From the NCBI RefSeq assembly GCF_031583595.1, contig NZ_CP134145.1, positions 2,666,001 to 2,730,000 on the forward strand: a stretch of 64,000 bases of DNA, given 5' to 3'. This DNA is from Thalassotalea psychrophila. GTDB taxonomy: Bacteria; Pseudomonadota; Gammaproteobacteria; Enterobacterales; Alteromonadaceae. Shown piece after piece: positions 1 to 8,837 of the stretch; position 1 is the first letter of the stretch, and each line of letters opens with the position of its first letter. A program made the translations under genes and the position numbers. The notes under the pieces were generated by a model, which worked only from the letters and a program-made list of their open reading frames with translations, was not told the origin of the DNA and did not search any database.

Positions 1-582
1 AAATGGCTGAAAATGGATTGGTGAAGCCCATGTATTGTCTAAAATAACGGTAATGTCAGGGTTGGCCGCGTGAGCAACGTCACAAATACCCGGTACATCT
101 TGAACTTCCATGGTAATAGAGCCGGGAGATTCAAGAAAAATCACTTTAGTGTTGTCTTGAATTAAATTCTTAATATCTTTACCAATAAGCGGATCATAAA
201 AAGTAACTTCAACACCAAAACCTTTCAACGTTTGTTCACAAAAATCACGAGTTGGTTCATACACTGAATCAACCATTAACAAATGTTCACCTGTTTTTAC
301 AAACGCTAAAATAGCAGCAGTAATTGCTGCAGTTCCACAAGGATAAACATAACAACCTACACCACCTTCCAAAGCATTCATTGCATCAGCAAATGCAAAT
401 GTTGTAGGTGTGCCCCTACGCCCATAAAACATGCCTTGTTGGGCTCTCGTTTTAGCTGCTTCATTCATTTGTGCAACAGAATCAAATACAACCGTTGAAG
501 CACGATAAACGGGAGGGTTTACTATCCCCTGTGTCCATTTTTTCGAGCGCCCGGCATTCACGATTTTTGTTTTATCTTTCAT
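1..582 (-). CDS. metC: Cystathionine beta-lyase (PLP-dependent trans-sulfuration enzyme), C-terminus cut by window edge
   Basis: The frame is open from an ATG at 582 to base 1 (194 codons), so about half of a roughly 390-aa enzyme is present. The protein begins MKDKTKIVNAGRSKKW and contains the segments FYGRRGTPTTFAF, YPCGTAAITAA and DNTWASP, which match the Cys/Met-metabolism PLP enzymes and cystathionine beta-lyase in particular. The Asp of DNTW would bind the pyridine nitrogen of PLP; the PLP-binding Lys lies beyond the window. Known role: cleaves cystathionine to homocysteine, pyruvate and ammonia in methionine biosynthesis. It lies 87 bases downstream of polB on the same strand. The MetC call rather than another gamma-family member rests on the DNTW context and N-terminal pattern. 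Confidence 0.88.
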   Translation of the reverse strand, partial: MKDKTKIVNAGRSKKWTQGIVNPPVYRASTVVFDSVAQMNEAAKTRAQQGMFYGRRGTPTTFAFADAMNALEGGVGCYVYPCGTAAITAAILAFVKTGEHLLMVDSVYEPTRDFCEQTLKGFGVEVTFYDPLIGKDIKNLIQDNTKVIFLESPGSITMEVQDVPGICDVAHAANPDITVILDNTWASPIHFQPF

Positions 583-630
583 CTTGTTACTCAATTAAAG
601 TTTATTTGATTAAATTTTGCCCTAGCAAGT

Positions 631-646
631 ATGGCTATCTAGCCAT
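631..646. repeat. Short inverted repeat between polB and metC
   Basis: ATGGCT-ATCT-AGCCAT forms a perfect 6-bp stem with a 4-base loop, 49 bases upstream of the metC start. No T-run follows on either strand, so it is a poor intrinsic terminator. Read on the minus strand it contains two adjacent octamers, AGATGGCT and AGATAGCC, that partly resemble the MetJ operator unit AGACGTCT (6/8 and 4/8). A methionine-repressor site is therefore possible but weak. Confidence 0.3.
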
Positions 647-669
647 CTAAACCATTTTATACCTGTTAT

Positions 670-3066
670 TTAAAATAGTTGCAACTGCTCATCTGTTATA
701 TCACCAAACGATTTTCCAATAAACGGTAAGATGCCATCCGCTACAGCCCCCAATTGTCGCTCTATGTACAAAGGATAATCTATTGCTGATGTTAGGTGTT
801 CTTTAACTTGCGGGCCATTTACCGTCATCACATACTCTATCCAGCCTTTGTTTTGATAGCGCAAAGGTTTGCCAAGCTTTTCGTTTAAATGGTCAGCGTG
901 GCGTGCAGCTTTAACATGAGGGGGGATATTTTTTTGGTATTCACTTAATTTACGACGCAAGCGTTTACGATAAATTAACTGCGTATCAAACTTACCAGCT
1001 AATGTATCGGCCACCATAGATAAAATGTAATCATCTACAGGTTCACCTCTAAACACTTTTAAATAAAGCGTCTGTTGAAAGCCTTTAGCAAGTTCGGTCC
1101 AATCTGTACGAACGCTTTCTAAACCTTTAAAAATAAGCTTTTCTGCGTCATCTCGCCCAACTAAACCTGCATAGCGTTTCTTAGTGCCTATATCTTGGCC
1201 ACGTACTGTTGGCATCAAAAACTGATGAAAGTGTGTTTCAAACTCAATCTCTAATGAAGACTCAATTTGATATTTATCACTTAACTCTTGATCCATACGC
1301 TTATTAATAAGCATCATCATATCTTTACCAATGACTTGGCTTTGTTCGTCAGTTTTATCCTCACCAATACTTACAAAAATGGAATCTGTATCACCATATA
1401 TTACCGTATAGCCCAACTCTTCTATCCAATCTTTGCTTTGGTTCAATAGCTGATGCGAACGTTTAGTTATTGAGCCAGATAGTCTTGGGTCGAAAAAACG
1501 ACAACCTGTTGAGCCTAAAATTCCATAGAATGAATTCATGATAATTTTAATTGCCTGCGATAATGGCGTATTTTTATGTTGCTTGGCTTTATCTCGCTCT
1601 GCCCACAAGTTTTCAATTATTTTTGGTAAAAAATGTTTTTCACGAGAAAAGTGAGCACCATCAAAGCCAGGAATGGTTTTGAATTGATCTGGCTTAAGTT
1701 GTTCAATTTCGACTTTTTGTTCTATCAAGCCTTCAATTAAGCCCATAGGATCAATGTTAAACGTACGAATTATACTTGGATACAAACTTTTAAAATCAAG
1801 TACTAAAACGTTTTTATATAACCCAGGAATAGAATCCATTACATAACCGCCTGGCGACACCAAGCCACTGTCACCATCGCCCATATTTGGAGCAACATAA
1901 CCACTACGATGCAGTTTAGGTAGATACAAATTGGTGAACGCAGCGACACTACCGCCTACTCTATCAAGTTCTAACCCGGTTAAAGCGGAACGTAAAACAG
2001 CAAAATCTAATAACAACGTTTTCTCAAAAATAAGCCAAACTAAACGGCAATCTTCGAGGTTATAACTAGCCAACTGTTGCTTGTGGTACAAAAATTTTCG
2101 TTTTATTTCTTCTACCCGGTTATCTACGTCTTCTATATCTTTACCAATTCCAAGTAAGTGCTGTGATACGTACTCAAGTGAAAAACTTGGAAATGAATAA
2201 GTTGCTGATTTTAATAAATCGATACCATCAAGTACCACTCTCCCGGCAATTAAGATAAAATTTTGTTCGGGACTTAAGCGGTTTTGTCGCCAAAAGGGGG
2301 CACTGCCATCACGACCTATAGCGAATTTAATGTTATTGATATCACAACGTTTTTGCAGCAGTTTAAAGTCAAAGTTGATAACGTTCCAACCAATAATGAT
2401 GTCAGGATCAACCTCATTTAGCCAAGTAATAAACTTAAGTAACAAATCATACTCATCTTCTACCCATTCAATATAATCAGCAGAGTCTGCTTGTATATCG
2501 CCGATCATAAATACTTTTTTTATGGTGTTACTATAAGCACCAATAGAAAATAAATCACCATCATAGGAGCACTCTAAATCAATAGAAAGCATTGATAAGT
2601 CTGGAGTAAAATCAGTTTGTCTAGCCTTTACTTGCTGATATTGACTAAAGCCGACAGCGTTTTGTTGTACTCCGGTAAACTCCATTGCGCCGGTAATAAA
2701 GCGTTCCATTAAAAATCGGTCTTCTGGCCTTATATCATCTTCAAAACATTTAATGCCTTGAGCCTTTAATAGTTCCCTAGCTTTATAAAAAAGCTTTAAG
2801 TTAGCAAAATAAAAACCATGTACTTTATTTTGACTAAAGTTTTTCAAATTCAGAGCTTTATATTCATGCTTTATATTACTTTGATCTAAATAATTATGAG
2901 CTTGCAAAGCATTATCATGTTCAATGAAAAATACTGCTAATTCGTTATTTACAGTAATTTTAATCGGGCCATCAGCGCCCTTTAACCAATAAGTTAAAAG
3001 CATGCCTTGACGAGTGTCTTGCACTTGCCTGGTGAGGAGAAAACCTTTTTGAAGTTCTATAGACAT
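670..3066 (-). CDS. polB: DNA polymerase II (family B)
   Basis: This 798-aa protein is close to the 783 aa of E. coli Pol II. The N-terminus (MSIELQKGFLLTRQVQDTRQG) and ERFITGAMEF follow the Pol II pattern. The 3'-5' exonuclease motifs are visible as SIDLECS and IIGWNVINFDFKLL. The polymerase motifs are DFKSLYPSIIRTFNIDP (motif A), KIIMNSFYGILGS (motif B) and YGDTDSIFV (motif C with both catalytic Asp residues), so it should be active. Known role: SOS-induced polymerase for replication restart and lesion bypass. The gene is divergent from dinG across an 80-bp gap holding a LexA box, which fits the SOS regulation of both genes in E. coli. Confidence 0.97.
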   Translation of the reverse strand: MSIELQKGFLLTRQVQDTRQGMLLTYWLKGADGPIKITVNNELAVFFIEHDNALQAHNYLDQSNIKHEYKALNLKNFSQNKVHGFYFANLKLFYKARELLKAQGIKCFEDDIRPEDRFLMERFITGAMEFTGVQQNAVGFSQYQQVKARQTDFTPDLSMLSIDLECSYDGDLFSIGAYSNTIKKVFMIGDIQADSADYIEWVEDEYDLLLKFITWLNEVDPDIIIGWNVINFDFKLLQKRCDINNIKFAIGRDGSAPFWRQNRLSPEQNFILIAGRVVLDGIDLLKSATYSFPSFSLEYVSQHLLGIGKDIEDVDNRVEEIKRKFLYHKQQLASYNLEDCRLVWLIFEKTLLLDFAVLRSALTGLELDRVGGSVAAFTNLYLPKLHRSGYVAPNMGDGDSGLVSPGGYVMDSIPGLYKNVLVLDFKSLYPSIIRTFNIDPMGLIEGLIEQKVEIEQLKPDQFKTIPGFDGAHFSREKHFLPKIIENLWAERDKAKQHKNTPLSQAIKIIMNSFYGILGSTGCRFFDPRLSGSITKRSHQLLNQSKDWIEELGYTVIYGDTDSIFVSIGEDKTDEQSQVIGKDMMMLINKRMDQELSDKYQIESSLEIEFETHFHQFLMPTVRGQDIGTKKRYAGLVGRDDAEKLIFKGLESVRTDWTELAKGFQQTLYLKVFRGEPVDDYILSMVADTLAGKFDTQLIYRKRLRRKLSEYQKNIPPHVKAARHADHLNEKLGKPLRYQNKGWIEYVMTVNGPQVKEHLTSAIDYPLYIERQLGAVADGILPFIGKSFGDITDEQLQLF

Positions 3067-3090
3067 TAAAAGTCGAATTAATACAAAAAC

Positions 3091-3106
3091 CTGTTAATAT
3101 ATACAG
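3091..3106. promoter_or_regulatory. LexA (SOS) box shared by divergent polB and dinG
   Basis: The sequence CTGTTAATATATACAG fits the gammaproteobacterial LexA consensus CTGT-N8-ACAG exactly, with the usual AT-rich alternating centre. It sits 25 bases from the polB start and 41 bases from the dinG start. Both genes are SOS genes in E. coli (polB = dinA; dinG), so one operator probably represses both promoters. Confidence 0.92.
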
Positions 3107-3146
3107 CAGTATATTAAAGCAACACGCTAATGGAAACAAAAAAATA

Positions 3147-5228
3147 ATGTTAGGTGATAAAACCAAGGAAATTATTCGTAAAGCTTATAAAAATATAGGC
3201 GATAAACTTGAAAATTTTACGCCAAGAAAAGAGCAAGCTTACCTAATAGCAGAAATTGCTAAAACTATTGCCGGTGAGTATTCAAAAGACAGAAAACATA
3301 TTGTTATTGAAGCTGGAACAGGTACCGGTAAGTCATTAGCATATTGTTTAGGTGCTATTCCATTAGCTATATCTCGTAAAAAAAAGGTTGTTATATCCAC
3401 CGCAACTGTTGCCCTACAAGAGCAACTTGTTTTAAAAGACTTACCGTTTTTATTAGAAACATCAGGTTTAAAGTTTGAATATTGCTTAGTTAAAGGTCGT
3501 CAGCGTTATGTGTGTAAACAGAGGTTAGCATTAGCGTGTAGTACCGATAGCGACACTGCACAAGTTGCCATGTTTACAGAAAAGCCTAAAGCCAGTGACA
3601 TAAAACTGTTAAAGCGGTTAAATGACATGCTAAATTCAGGAAAATGGCAAGGTGATAGAGATTCATGGCCTACCCCTATTCCTAATCACATTTGGCAGCA
3701 TATACAAAGTGACAAACACAGTTGTTTAAGACATTTAAGCGAGCACACTCATTGCCCTTTCCATAAAGCGCGCGAGCTAATGGATGTAGCTGATGTATTA
3801 GTGGTTAATCATAGTTTATTGCTTGCTGATTTAGATCTTGGCGGCGGTAAAATATTATCCGAGCCAGAAGACAGCATTTACATTATCGACGAAGCTCATC
3901 ACTTACCTGACATTACTCGTGATCACTCTTCGGCAATGGCAACTGTAAAAGGTGCTATTGAATGGCTCGCAAAGGTAGCTGTAACAAGTGATAAAATAGG
4001 AAAACTTTGTAAAAGCCAACGCGCTATATCACCAGCATTAAAACTTGCCGATTTTACCCAAGAGGTAATTGCAGATTTACAAAAAGTAAATTCGTTTTTA
4101 GATGCCAACCAACAAGTATATTTTGCAAAAGAAAAACAATATCGATTTGAAAATGGTTTGATTCCACAAAATTTGAAGAACTTAGCTGAAGATATCTCAT
4201 CAACCGCTAAAAAAGCCTTAAGCGAAGTAAATAAACTTTATAACTTGTTGATGGAAGAAGTTAAAGATGGTGAAGTACAAATGTATCTGGCAGAGCCATT
4301 ACTAGCTGAGTCCGGTTTTGAAATTCAGCGTTTAGAAAACTTAGAAAAAATTTGGTATATGTATGCCAAAACCGATTCCGACAAAGGCGCCCCGCTTGCC
4401 CGTTGGCTAGAAAAAACATCAGGAAAAAGGGACGATTACTTAATTTCAGCGTCACCAATTGAAGTCGGCTTTTTTCTTGAAGATAACTTATGGAGTAAAT
4501 GTGAAGCTGCAGTGTTATGTTCTGCGACCCTATGTGCGTTAAACTCTTTCGAGCACTTTCGCCGGCAAGCAGGCCTTGGTAATAATGATGGCACTCAGTA
4601 TAAGAAGCTCGATTCACCATTTAACTTTCAAGAAAACGCCGTACTTAGCATTCCGAAAATGAAATATGAACCAAATGTTAGTGATGAATTTACCGAGGAA
4701 CTAATTAAAAAAATTCCAAAAATATTAAGGGATCAACAAGCTAATTTAGTATTGTTCTCATCTTATTGGCAGATGGAAAAGGTAGCTGAAGCGCTGCGCA
4801 AAAAACCAAAATTTAAAGTACAAATTCAGGGCGAAAATTCACGACAAGAAATAATCAAAACCCACAAAGAACTCTGCAACGAAGGGAAAACCAGCATTAT
4901 TTTTGGCAGCCAAAGCTTCTCTGAAGGCCTTGATTTACCAGGTAAGTACTTAACAAATTTAATTATTACTAAACTGCCCTTTTCGGTACCAACATCACCA
5001 GTAGATCAAGCCCAAGCGGAGTATGTAAAACTTAAAGGTGGAAATCCGTTTATGCTCTTATCTGTGCCAGATGCATCTAAAAAGCTTATACAGTCTTGTG
5101 GACGATTATTAAGAAATGAAAAAGACACCGGCATGATCACTATATTGGACAGACGCCTAGTATCTAAACGTTATGGCAAAGACCTATTAGATTCTTTACC
5201 ACCCTTTAATCGTAATATTGAATATTAG
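3147..5228 (+). CDS. dinG: ATP-dependent DNA helicase DinG (XPD-like, Fe-S)
   Basis: A 693-aa superfamily 2 helicase of the DinG/XPD group. The Walker A motif is EAGTGTGKS, the DEAH box is IIDEAHHLPD, and GSQSFSEGLDLPG plus QSCGRLLRN form the C-terminal helicase motifs. DinG uses four Cys to hold a 4Fe-4S cluster. Here the first (GRQRYVC), second (SCLR) and last (HTHCPF) are present, but the third has become Ser within SCLRHLSEHTHC, and that spacing is one residue shorter than in E. coli. Known role: 5'-3' helicase that unwinds R-loops, D-loops and G4 structures during SOS and transcription-replication conflicts. The ATG at 3147 is kept because an ATG at 3130 meets a stop after four sense codons. 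The gene converges on the methyltransferase gene, 14 bases apart. Confidence 0.95.
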   Translation: MLGDKTKEIIRKAYKNIGDKLENFTPRKEQAYLIAEIAKTIAGEYSKDRKHIVIEAGTGTGKSLAYCLGAIPLAISRKKKVVISTATVALQEQLVLKDLPFLLETSGLKFEYCLVKGRQRYVCKQRLALACSTDSDTAQVAMFTEKPKASDIKLLKRLNDMLNSGKWQGDRDSWPTPIPNHIWQHIQSDKHSCLRHLSEHTHCPFHKARELMDVADVLVVNHSLLLADLDLGGGKILSEPEDSIYIIDEAHHLPDITRDHSSAMATVKGAIEWLAKVAVTSDKIGKLCKSQRAISPALKLADFTQEVIADLQKVNSFLDANQQVYFAKEKQYRFENGLIPQNLKNLAEDISSTAKKALSEVNKLYNLLMEEVKDGEVQMYLAEPLLAESGFEIQRLENLEKIWYMYAKTDSDKGAPLARWLEKTSGKRDDYLISASPIEVGFFLEDNLWSKCEAAVLCSATLCALNSFEHFRRQAGLGNNDGTQYKKLDSPFNFQENAVLSIPKMKYEPNVSDEFTEELIKKIPKILRDQQANLVLFSSYWQMEKVAEALRKKPKFKVQIQGENSRQEIIKTHKELCNEGKTSIIFGSQSFSEGLDLPGKYLTNLIITKLPFSVPTSPVDQAQAEYVKLKGGNPFMLLSVPDASKKLIQSCGRLLRNEKDTGMITILDRRLVSKRYGKDLLDSLPPFNRNIEY

Positions 5229-5242
5229 CAATTTCTACAACA

Positions 5243-6181
5243 TCAATAAGTGGCTTTGATTATTGCTTCAATATGGCGGTGATCTGTACCACAACACCCT
5301 CCCAATACATTTAAATTGGCTAGTTTATTTCGTAATACTTTATATTGAGCACCTAATTCGTCAGGGTTTCCAGCATCTAACTCTTGTGCTTCATCAAGCT
5401 CAGCATGACTTAAACAAGAAGCGTTTGCCCTAAGCCCGCGCACTCTTTTAATCCAAGGCTCGTTAAATTCAAAAATGTTTTCAAAATGACTAGGATGCGC
5501 GCAGTTAATCATGTAATAAGCGGGGTATTCTTGGCTAGCTTGATCAACCTTTTCAATCGCAGCTTTTAAGCTTTCACCAGTTGGTAAACATCCATTAGTT
5601 TCAAGCGTAAAAGAGATAACCACGGGCATACATAGTGCCTTGGCCGCTAAAGTGATTCCAATTGCTTCTTCGCAATAGGTCATAGTTAACGCGGTAACCA
5701 TGTCACAACTTGTTTCACTAAAAGTTTCGATTTGATCATGATGATAGGCTTGAGCTTGTTCAACACTCATAAAAGACTGTGGGTTATAACCATCATCACC
5801 TGGTCCAATACATCCGCTAATGACCATTTCTGTCTCGCTGCTGTCATATTCGGCTTGAATATTTTCAAGTAATTGAATGGCTTTAATATTCACCTCTTTA
5901 ACAGAAGCTTTGTCGTATCCGAGCTTTTTTGCCCAATCTTTATTTGCTCGCCAAGTAACACTTTCTAATATAAATCCTACTTGATATTGCTTGGCAATAT
6001 CAATATAGGGTTTAAAGTATTGCTTAATTATATTTCTACCATGTTCATTTTTGAGTAAATCAAAAGATGCAAACTCAGGGAGTTCAATGCCATTATGGAA
6101 AATTAGTGTCGTTTCCATTCCGCCATCAGTAAGAAATAATGAGCCAGCTAGTTGAGGTAGGTTCTCTCTGTATTTATGCAT
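5243..6181 (-). CDS. Homocysteine S-methyltransferase family protein (MmuM/BHMT-like)
   Basis: At 312 aa it has the size of E. coli MmuM. The family N-terminus LFLTDGGMETTLIFHNGIELP is clear. The zinc-binding Cys residues are visible in MINCAHPSHF and in the C-terminal GGCCGTDHRHI. Known family role: transfers a methyl group from S-methylmethionine or a betaine-type donor to homocysteine. The donor cannot be told from sequence, so no gene symbol is given. A methionine gene (metC) lies about 5 kb away, but there is no operon link. It is transcribed alone, converging with dinG. Confidence 0.85.
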   Translation of the reverse strand: MHKYRENLPQLAGSLFLTDGGMETTLIFHNGIELPEFASFDLLKNEHGRNIIKQYFKPYIDIAKQYQVGFILESVTWRANKDWAKKLGYDKASVKEVNIKAIQLLENIQAEYDSSETEMVISGCIGPGDDGYNPQSFMSVEQAQAYHHDQIETFSETSCDMVTALTMTYCEEAIGITLAAKALCMPVVISFTLETNGCLPTGESLKAAIEKVDQASQEYPAYYMINCAHPSHFENIFEFNEPWIKRVRGLRANASCLSHAELDEAQELDAGNPDELGAQYKVLRNKLANLNVLGGCCGTDHRHIEAIIKATY

Positions 6182-6268
6182 AACTATGCCCTAGCGATTA
6201 AATTAATAGCTAGAGTATAGTTTACACAGGAATAATTGGATGGCCTGCTGTTTACGTGCCTTGTTTGT

Positions 6269-6940
6269 CTATTCGATACCTATGTATTTATGAACTTGAA
6301 CCGACAAGCGCCAGTTATTTTCAATACAGGTATCTATTGCAAGTTTAGTTGCTCGCTCTTTTTGACTAATAGGCTGTAAATAAATAGGTGTAGATTTTAT
6401 ATCATGCTCTTTTAGTAATGCTTTTAAATCATCAACATGTTGCTCGGTTGCTATTGGATGTTTTATTTCATTAGCTCGTTGCATAGCAGATGATAAAATA
6501 TCATAGCCTCCACGCATATTTACTTTTGGTGAGACTGTGACCCAGCAATCATCGGAGACTAATATTTCAAAGGTACCTGATGTTTCGATCTGACAAGAAA
6601 AGCCATGTTGTTCAAACAGTTCACAAAGTGGCTTTAGATCAACCATACAAGGCTCACCACCAGTAATAACAATGTGTTTGGCTCTAAACCCTTTGCTTTG
6701 AAATATTCTAAGCATGTCTTCAGGGCTTAAATCTACCCACTCATCAGTTTCGGCTTTTTTATTAAGCACCACATCGCTTGCAACTTCACTGTCTAAATTT
6801 ATTTCCCAAGTGTGTTTAGTGTCGCACCAGCTACACCCTACAGGGCACCCTTGCAGGCGTAAAAAAATTGATGGTTGGCCTGTAAATGAACCTTCACCCT
6901 GGAGAGTTTCAAATAATTCGTTAATTTTATAGTGACTCAT
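6269..6940 (-). CDS. queE: 7-carboxy-7-deazaguanine synthase
   Basis: A 223-aa radical-SAM protein. The cluster motif CPVGCSWC gives the canonical CX3CX2C at residues 32, 36 and 39, and WCDTKHTW and ITGGEPCMVDL match the E. coli-type QueE. Known role: ring contraction of 6-carboxy-tetrahydropterin to CDG, the second dedicated step of queuosine (preQ0) synthesis. The start is the ATG at 6940; no strong Shine-Dalgarno is visible. The gene is divergent from queC with a palindromic repeat between them, so the two queuosine genes are probably not cotranscribed. Confidence 0.95.
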   Translation of the reverse strand: MSHYKINELFETLQGEGSFTGQPSIFLRLQGCPVGCSWCDTKHTWEINLDSEVASDVVLNKKAETDEWVDLSPEDMLRIFQSKGFRAKHIVITGGEPCMVDLKPLCELFEQHGFSCQIETSGTFEILVSDDCWVTVSPKVNMRGGYDILSSAMQRANEIKHPIATEQHVDDLKALLKEHDIKSTPIYLQPISQKERATKLAIDTCIENNWRLSVQVHKYIGIE

Positions 6941-6999
6941 AATAAATAATCTTTGGTATCGCCGAATTTTCGAGTAAAATTAGTTAATTGAAATTAATC

Positions 7000-7162
7000 A
7001 TACCAATTTCATTAATTTAGTGGTCTACTTTTTCGTGAGAAAAAATGGATAAATTCAAGGCATAAAATTTAGTAAGTAGTTATTCTACTTATAAATTTTA
7101 TAACGCAGTAGTTTATTCTTTTTAGCCACTAAAAATGAGCAGTTAATTGGTGAACTTGGTAT
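7000..7162. repeat. 163-bp imperfect palindrome, MITE-like repeat between queE and queC
   Basis: The ends are exact inverted copies (ATACCAA at 7000-7006 and TTGGTAT at 7156-7162). Further inside, TTTAGTGG pairs with CCACTAAA, and ATAAAATTT...AAGTAG pairs with CTACTT...AAATTTTAT around the centre near 7080. The element is non-coding on both strands and ends 22 bases before the queC start. Shorter sequences resembling its end occur elsewhere in the window (for example around 36541-36560), suggesting a dispersed family. It would form a long hairpin in RNA and may influence queC expression. Confidence 0.65.
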
Positions 7163-7184
7163 TATACATGAAGAGTGCAAACAA

Positions 7185-7856
7185 ATGACTGAAAAAGTGT
7201 CAGAAAATAAAGTAGTAGTGATCTATTCCGGAGGAATGGATTCATTCACAGTATTAAACCGTGCAATTAAAGATGGTAAACAAGTTTATGCACTTTCCTT
7301 TGATTATGGGCAAAAACACATAAAAGAACTAGAGTTTGCTGCTAACGTGTGTAAAGAACTCAACATATCGCATAAAATTATTGATATCAGTGCAATTAAT
7401 CAGTTACTTGGTGGTTCATCTTTAACTGACGATATTGATATTCCAGAAGGTCATTACGAAGAAGAAAGTATGAAGTCTACGGTTGTACCAAATCGTAATA
7501 TGATCTTACTGTCTATGGCTGTAGGTTATGCAGTGTCAGTAGAAGCTGCTCAGGTATACTATGGAGCTCATTCGGGCGACCATGCAATTTACCCTGATTG
7601 TCGTCCAGAGTTCGTGATGAAAATGAACGATGTTTGCCAAATAGCCAACTATCAACCTGTTGAAATATTTAGTCCTTATTTGACTCAAACTAAAATTGAT
7701 ATCTTAGCTGACGGATTAACAATGGGATTAGATTATGGTAAGTCTTGGACGTGTTATAACGGCAGAGAAAAAGCTTGTGGTAAATGTGGGGCGTGCCAAG
7801 AACGACTTGAAGCATTTGACCTTAACCAGGTTGTTGATCCATTAGATTACGAATAA
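7185..7856 (+). CDS. queC: 7-cyano-7-deazaguanine (preQ0) synthase
   Basis: A 223-aa protein with the ATP-pyrophosphatase PP-loop SGGMDS at residues 15-20. The C-terminal zinc site WTCYN...CGKCGAC supplies four Cys. [18 protein letters not shown] is a QueC signature. Known role: converts CDG to preQ0 with ATP and ammonia, the step after QueE. The ATG at 7185 follows the palindromic repeat by 22 bases. A short hairpin (AGCATT-AA-AATGCT) lies about 40 bases after the stop but has no T-run. Confidence 0.95.
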   Translation: MTEKVSENKVVVIYSGGMDSFTVLNRAIKDGKQVYALSFDYGQKHIKELEFAANVCKELNISHKIIDISAINQLLGGSSLTDDIDIPEGHYEEESMKSTVVPNRNMILLSMAVGYAVSVEAAQVYYGAHSGDHAIYPDCRPEFVMKMNDVCQIANYQPVEIFSPYLTQTKIDILADGLTMGLDYGKSWTCYNGREKACGKCGACQERLEAFDLNQVVDPLDYE

Positions 7857-8057
7857 ACAATTATTCAATACAAATTTATACCTGAATTATAGTAAGCATT
7901 AAAATGCTAAAGAAGGATTTTAATAGCTTCATTTAAATCATTGCTGATTACCAAAATTCAATTTTTCCTTTTGTAATGTGTCAAGAAACTTTACAAGTTA
8001 CCCATATCATATTTTTGTAAAATAAATATCGTAATAATTATCATTAACTTAACCTGA

Positions 8058-8073
8058 TGGTACGTAATTTGCT
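8058..8073 (+). promoter_or_regulatory. Sigma-54 (-24/-12) promoter of the PEP-CTERM gene
   Basis: TGGTACGTAATTTGCT matches the RpoN consensus TGGCAC-N5-TTGCW at all but one position, with the invariant GG-N10-GC spacing. The predicted transcript would start near 8084, about 29 bases before the ATG at 8113. Established parallel: PEP-CTERM genes in several floc-forming bacteria are controlled by RpoN with the PrsK/PrsR pair. Confidence 0.75.
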
Positions 8074-8112
8074 TCATGTACTTACTTGTATGCGCATAAA
8101 GGAAGTATATTT

Positions 8113-8811
8113 ATGAAGTATTTAATTAAATTTTCAGTGGTATTATTTGCTGCAATAGTTATTAGCACAAATGCGTTCGCAACTCTGATAACTACAGAAT
8201 CAGGTTATGATGGTCCTACTCTTGATTTATCAGCATACCAAAATGGCTCCTACAATTTCACTTTTGGTCCAGAAGCTTTACCCGGTGGAATAACTTTTAC
8301 AGCAGCACCTGGTGGTGGTGGTAACACTGGAGGAGGGTCAGTAATTGGTCAAGGTTCATATGGGTTAGCTGCTAATGGTGCTTTCGGTGGAGATGCTGTA
8401 TATATAGGTCTTAATTCAAGTACGGGCTACGCAGATCTCACATTTGATGCTGAAATATCTTTCTTTGGTGCTTTTTTTAACTACGCTCCGGGTTATGGCG
8501 CCCCAGTCATTTCAGCACTAGATGACGGTGGTGGTATAATTGAAAGTTGGGATTTATCAATTTTTGCACCAATATCAACACCGGGAGGATTTAACGAATT
8601 TGAATTCAGAGGCATTGATTTAGGTGACAATACTTTTAAAACCTTCAGGTTAGGTGGTAGTTATATTTTAATGGCGGCAACAGGCGATGGTAACCCTGAT
8701 GGTGGTGACGGTGGTAATGACGATACTTCTAGTATTCCAGAACCCTCTACTCTTGTAATATTTAGTCTTGGATTGATTGGAGTAATACTTAGAAGACGAA
8801 ATAAACATTAA
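8113..8811 (+). CDS. PEP-CTERM sorting domain-containing secreted protein
   Basis: From the ATG at 8113 the protein has 232 aa. This start has a good ribosome site (AAAGGAAG, about 7 bases upstream) and leads directly into a signal peptide, MKYLIKFSVVLFAAIVISTNAFA; the longer frame back to 8086 would begin with TTG. The mature part is rich in Gly, Ser and Asn and has no recognised enzymatic domain. The C-terminus IPEPSTLVIFSLGLIGVILRRR is a classical PEP-CTERM signal: a PEP motif, a membrane helix and a basic tail. Known role of the signal: recognition and cleavage by an exosortase, usually in bacteria making exopolysaccharide. No exosortase gene is in this window. A sigma-54 promoter lies just upstream and a terminator follows, so it is monocistronic. 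Confidence 0.9.
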   Translation: MKYLIKFSVVLFAAIVISTNAFATLITTESGYDGPTLDLSAYQNGSYNFTFGPEALPGGITFTAAPGGGGNTGGGSVIGQGSYGLAANGAFGGDAVYIGLNSSTGYADLTFDAEISFFGAFFNYAPGYGAPVISALDDGGGIIESWDLSIFAPISTPGGFNEFEFRGIDLGDNTFKTFRLGGSYILMAATGDGNPDGGDGGNDDTSSIPEPSTLVIFSLGLIGVILRRRNKH

Positions 8812-8837
8812 AAGAAGCATCCTAAAATATTGAATAT

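Noticed and set aside
600..650. MetJ operator upstream of metC
   Set aside because: Only one octamer reaches 6/8 and the next 4/8; real Met boxes usually show two or more better units. Kept only as a low-confidence inverted repeat.
2972..3166. 64-aa open frame on the minus strand across the polB-dinG gap
   Set aside because: It overlaps both real genes and the LexA box and has no conserved features.
6941..7184. preQ1 riboswitch for queC
   Set aside because: The leader is filled by the palindromic repeat; no preQ1 aptamer pattern (short hairpin with A-rich tail and pseudoknot) was recognised.
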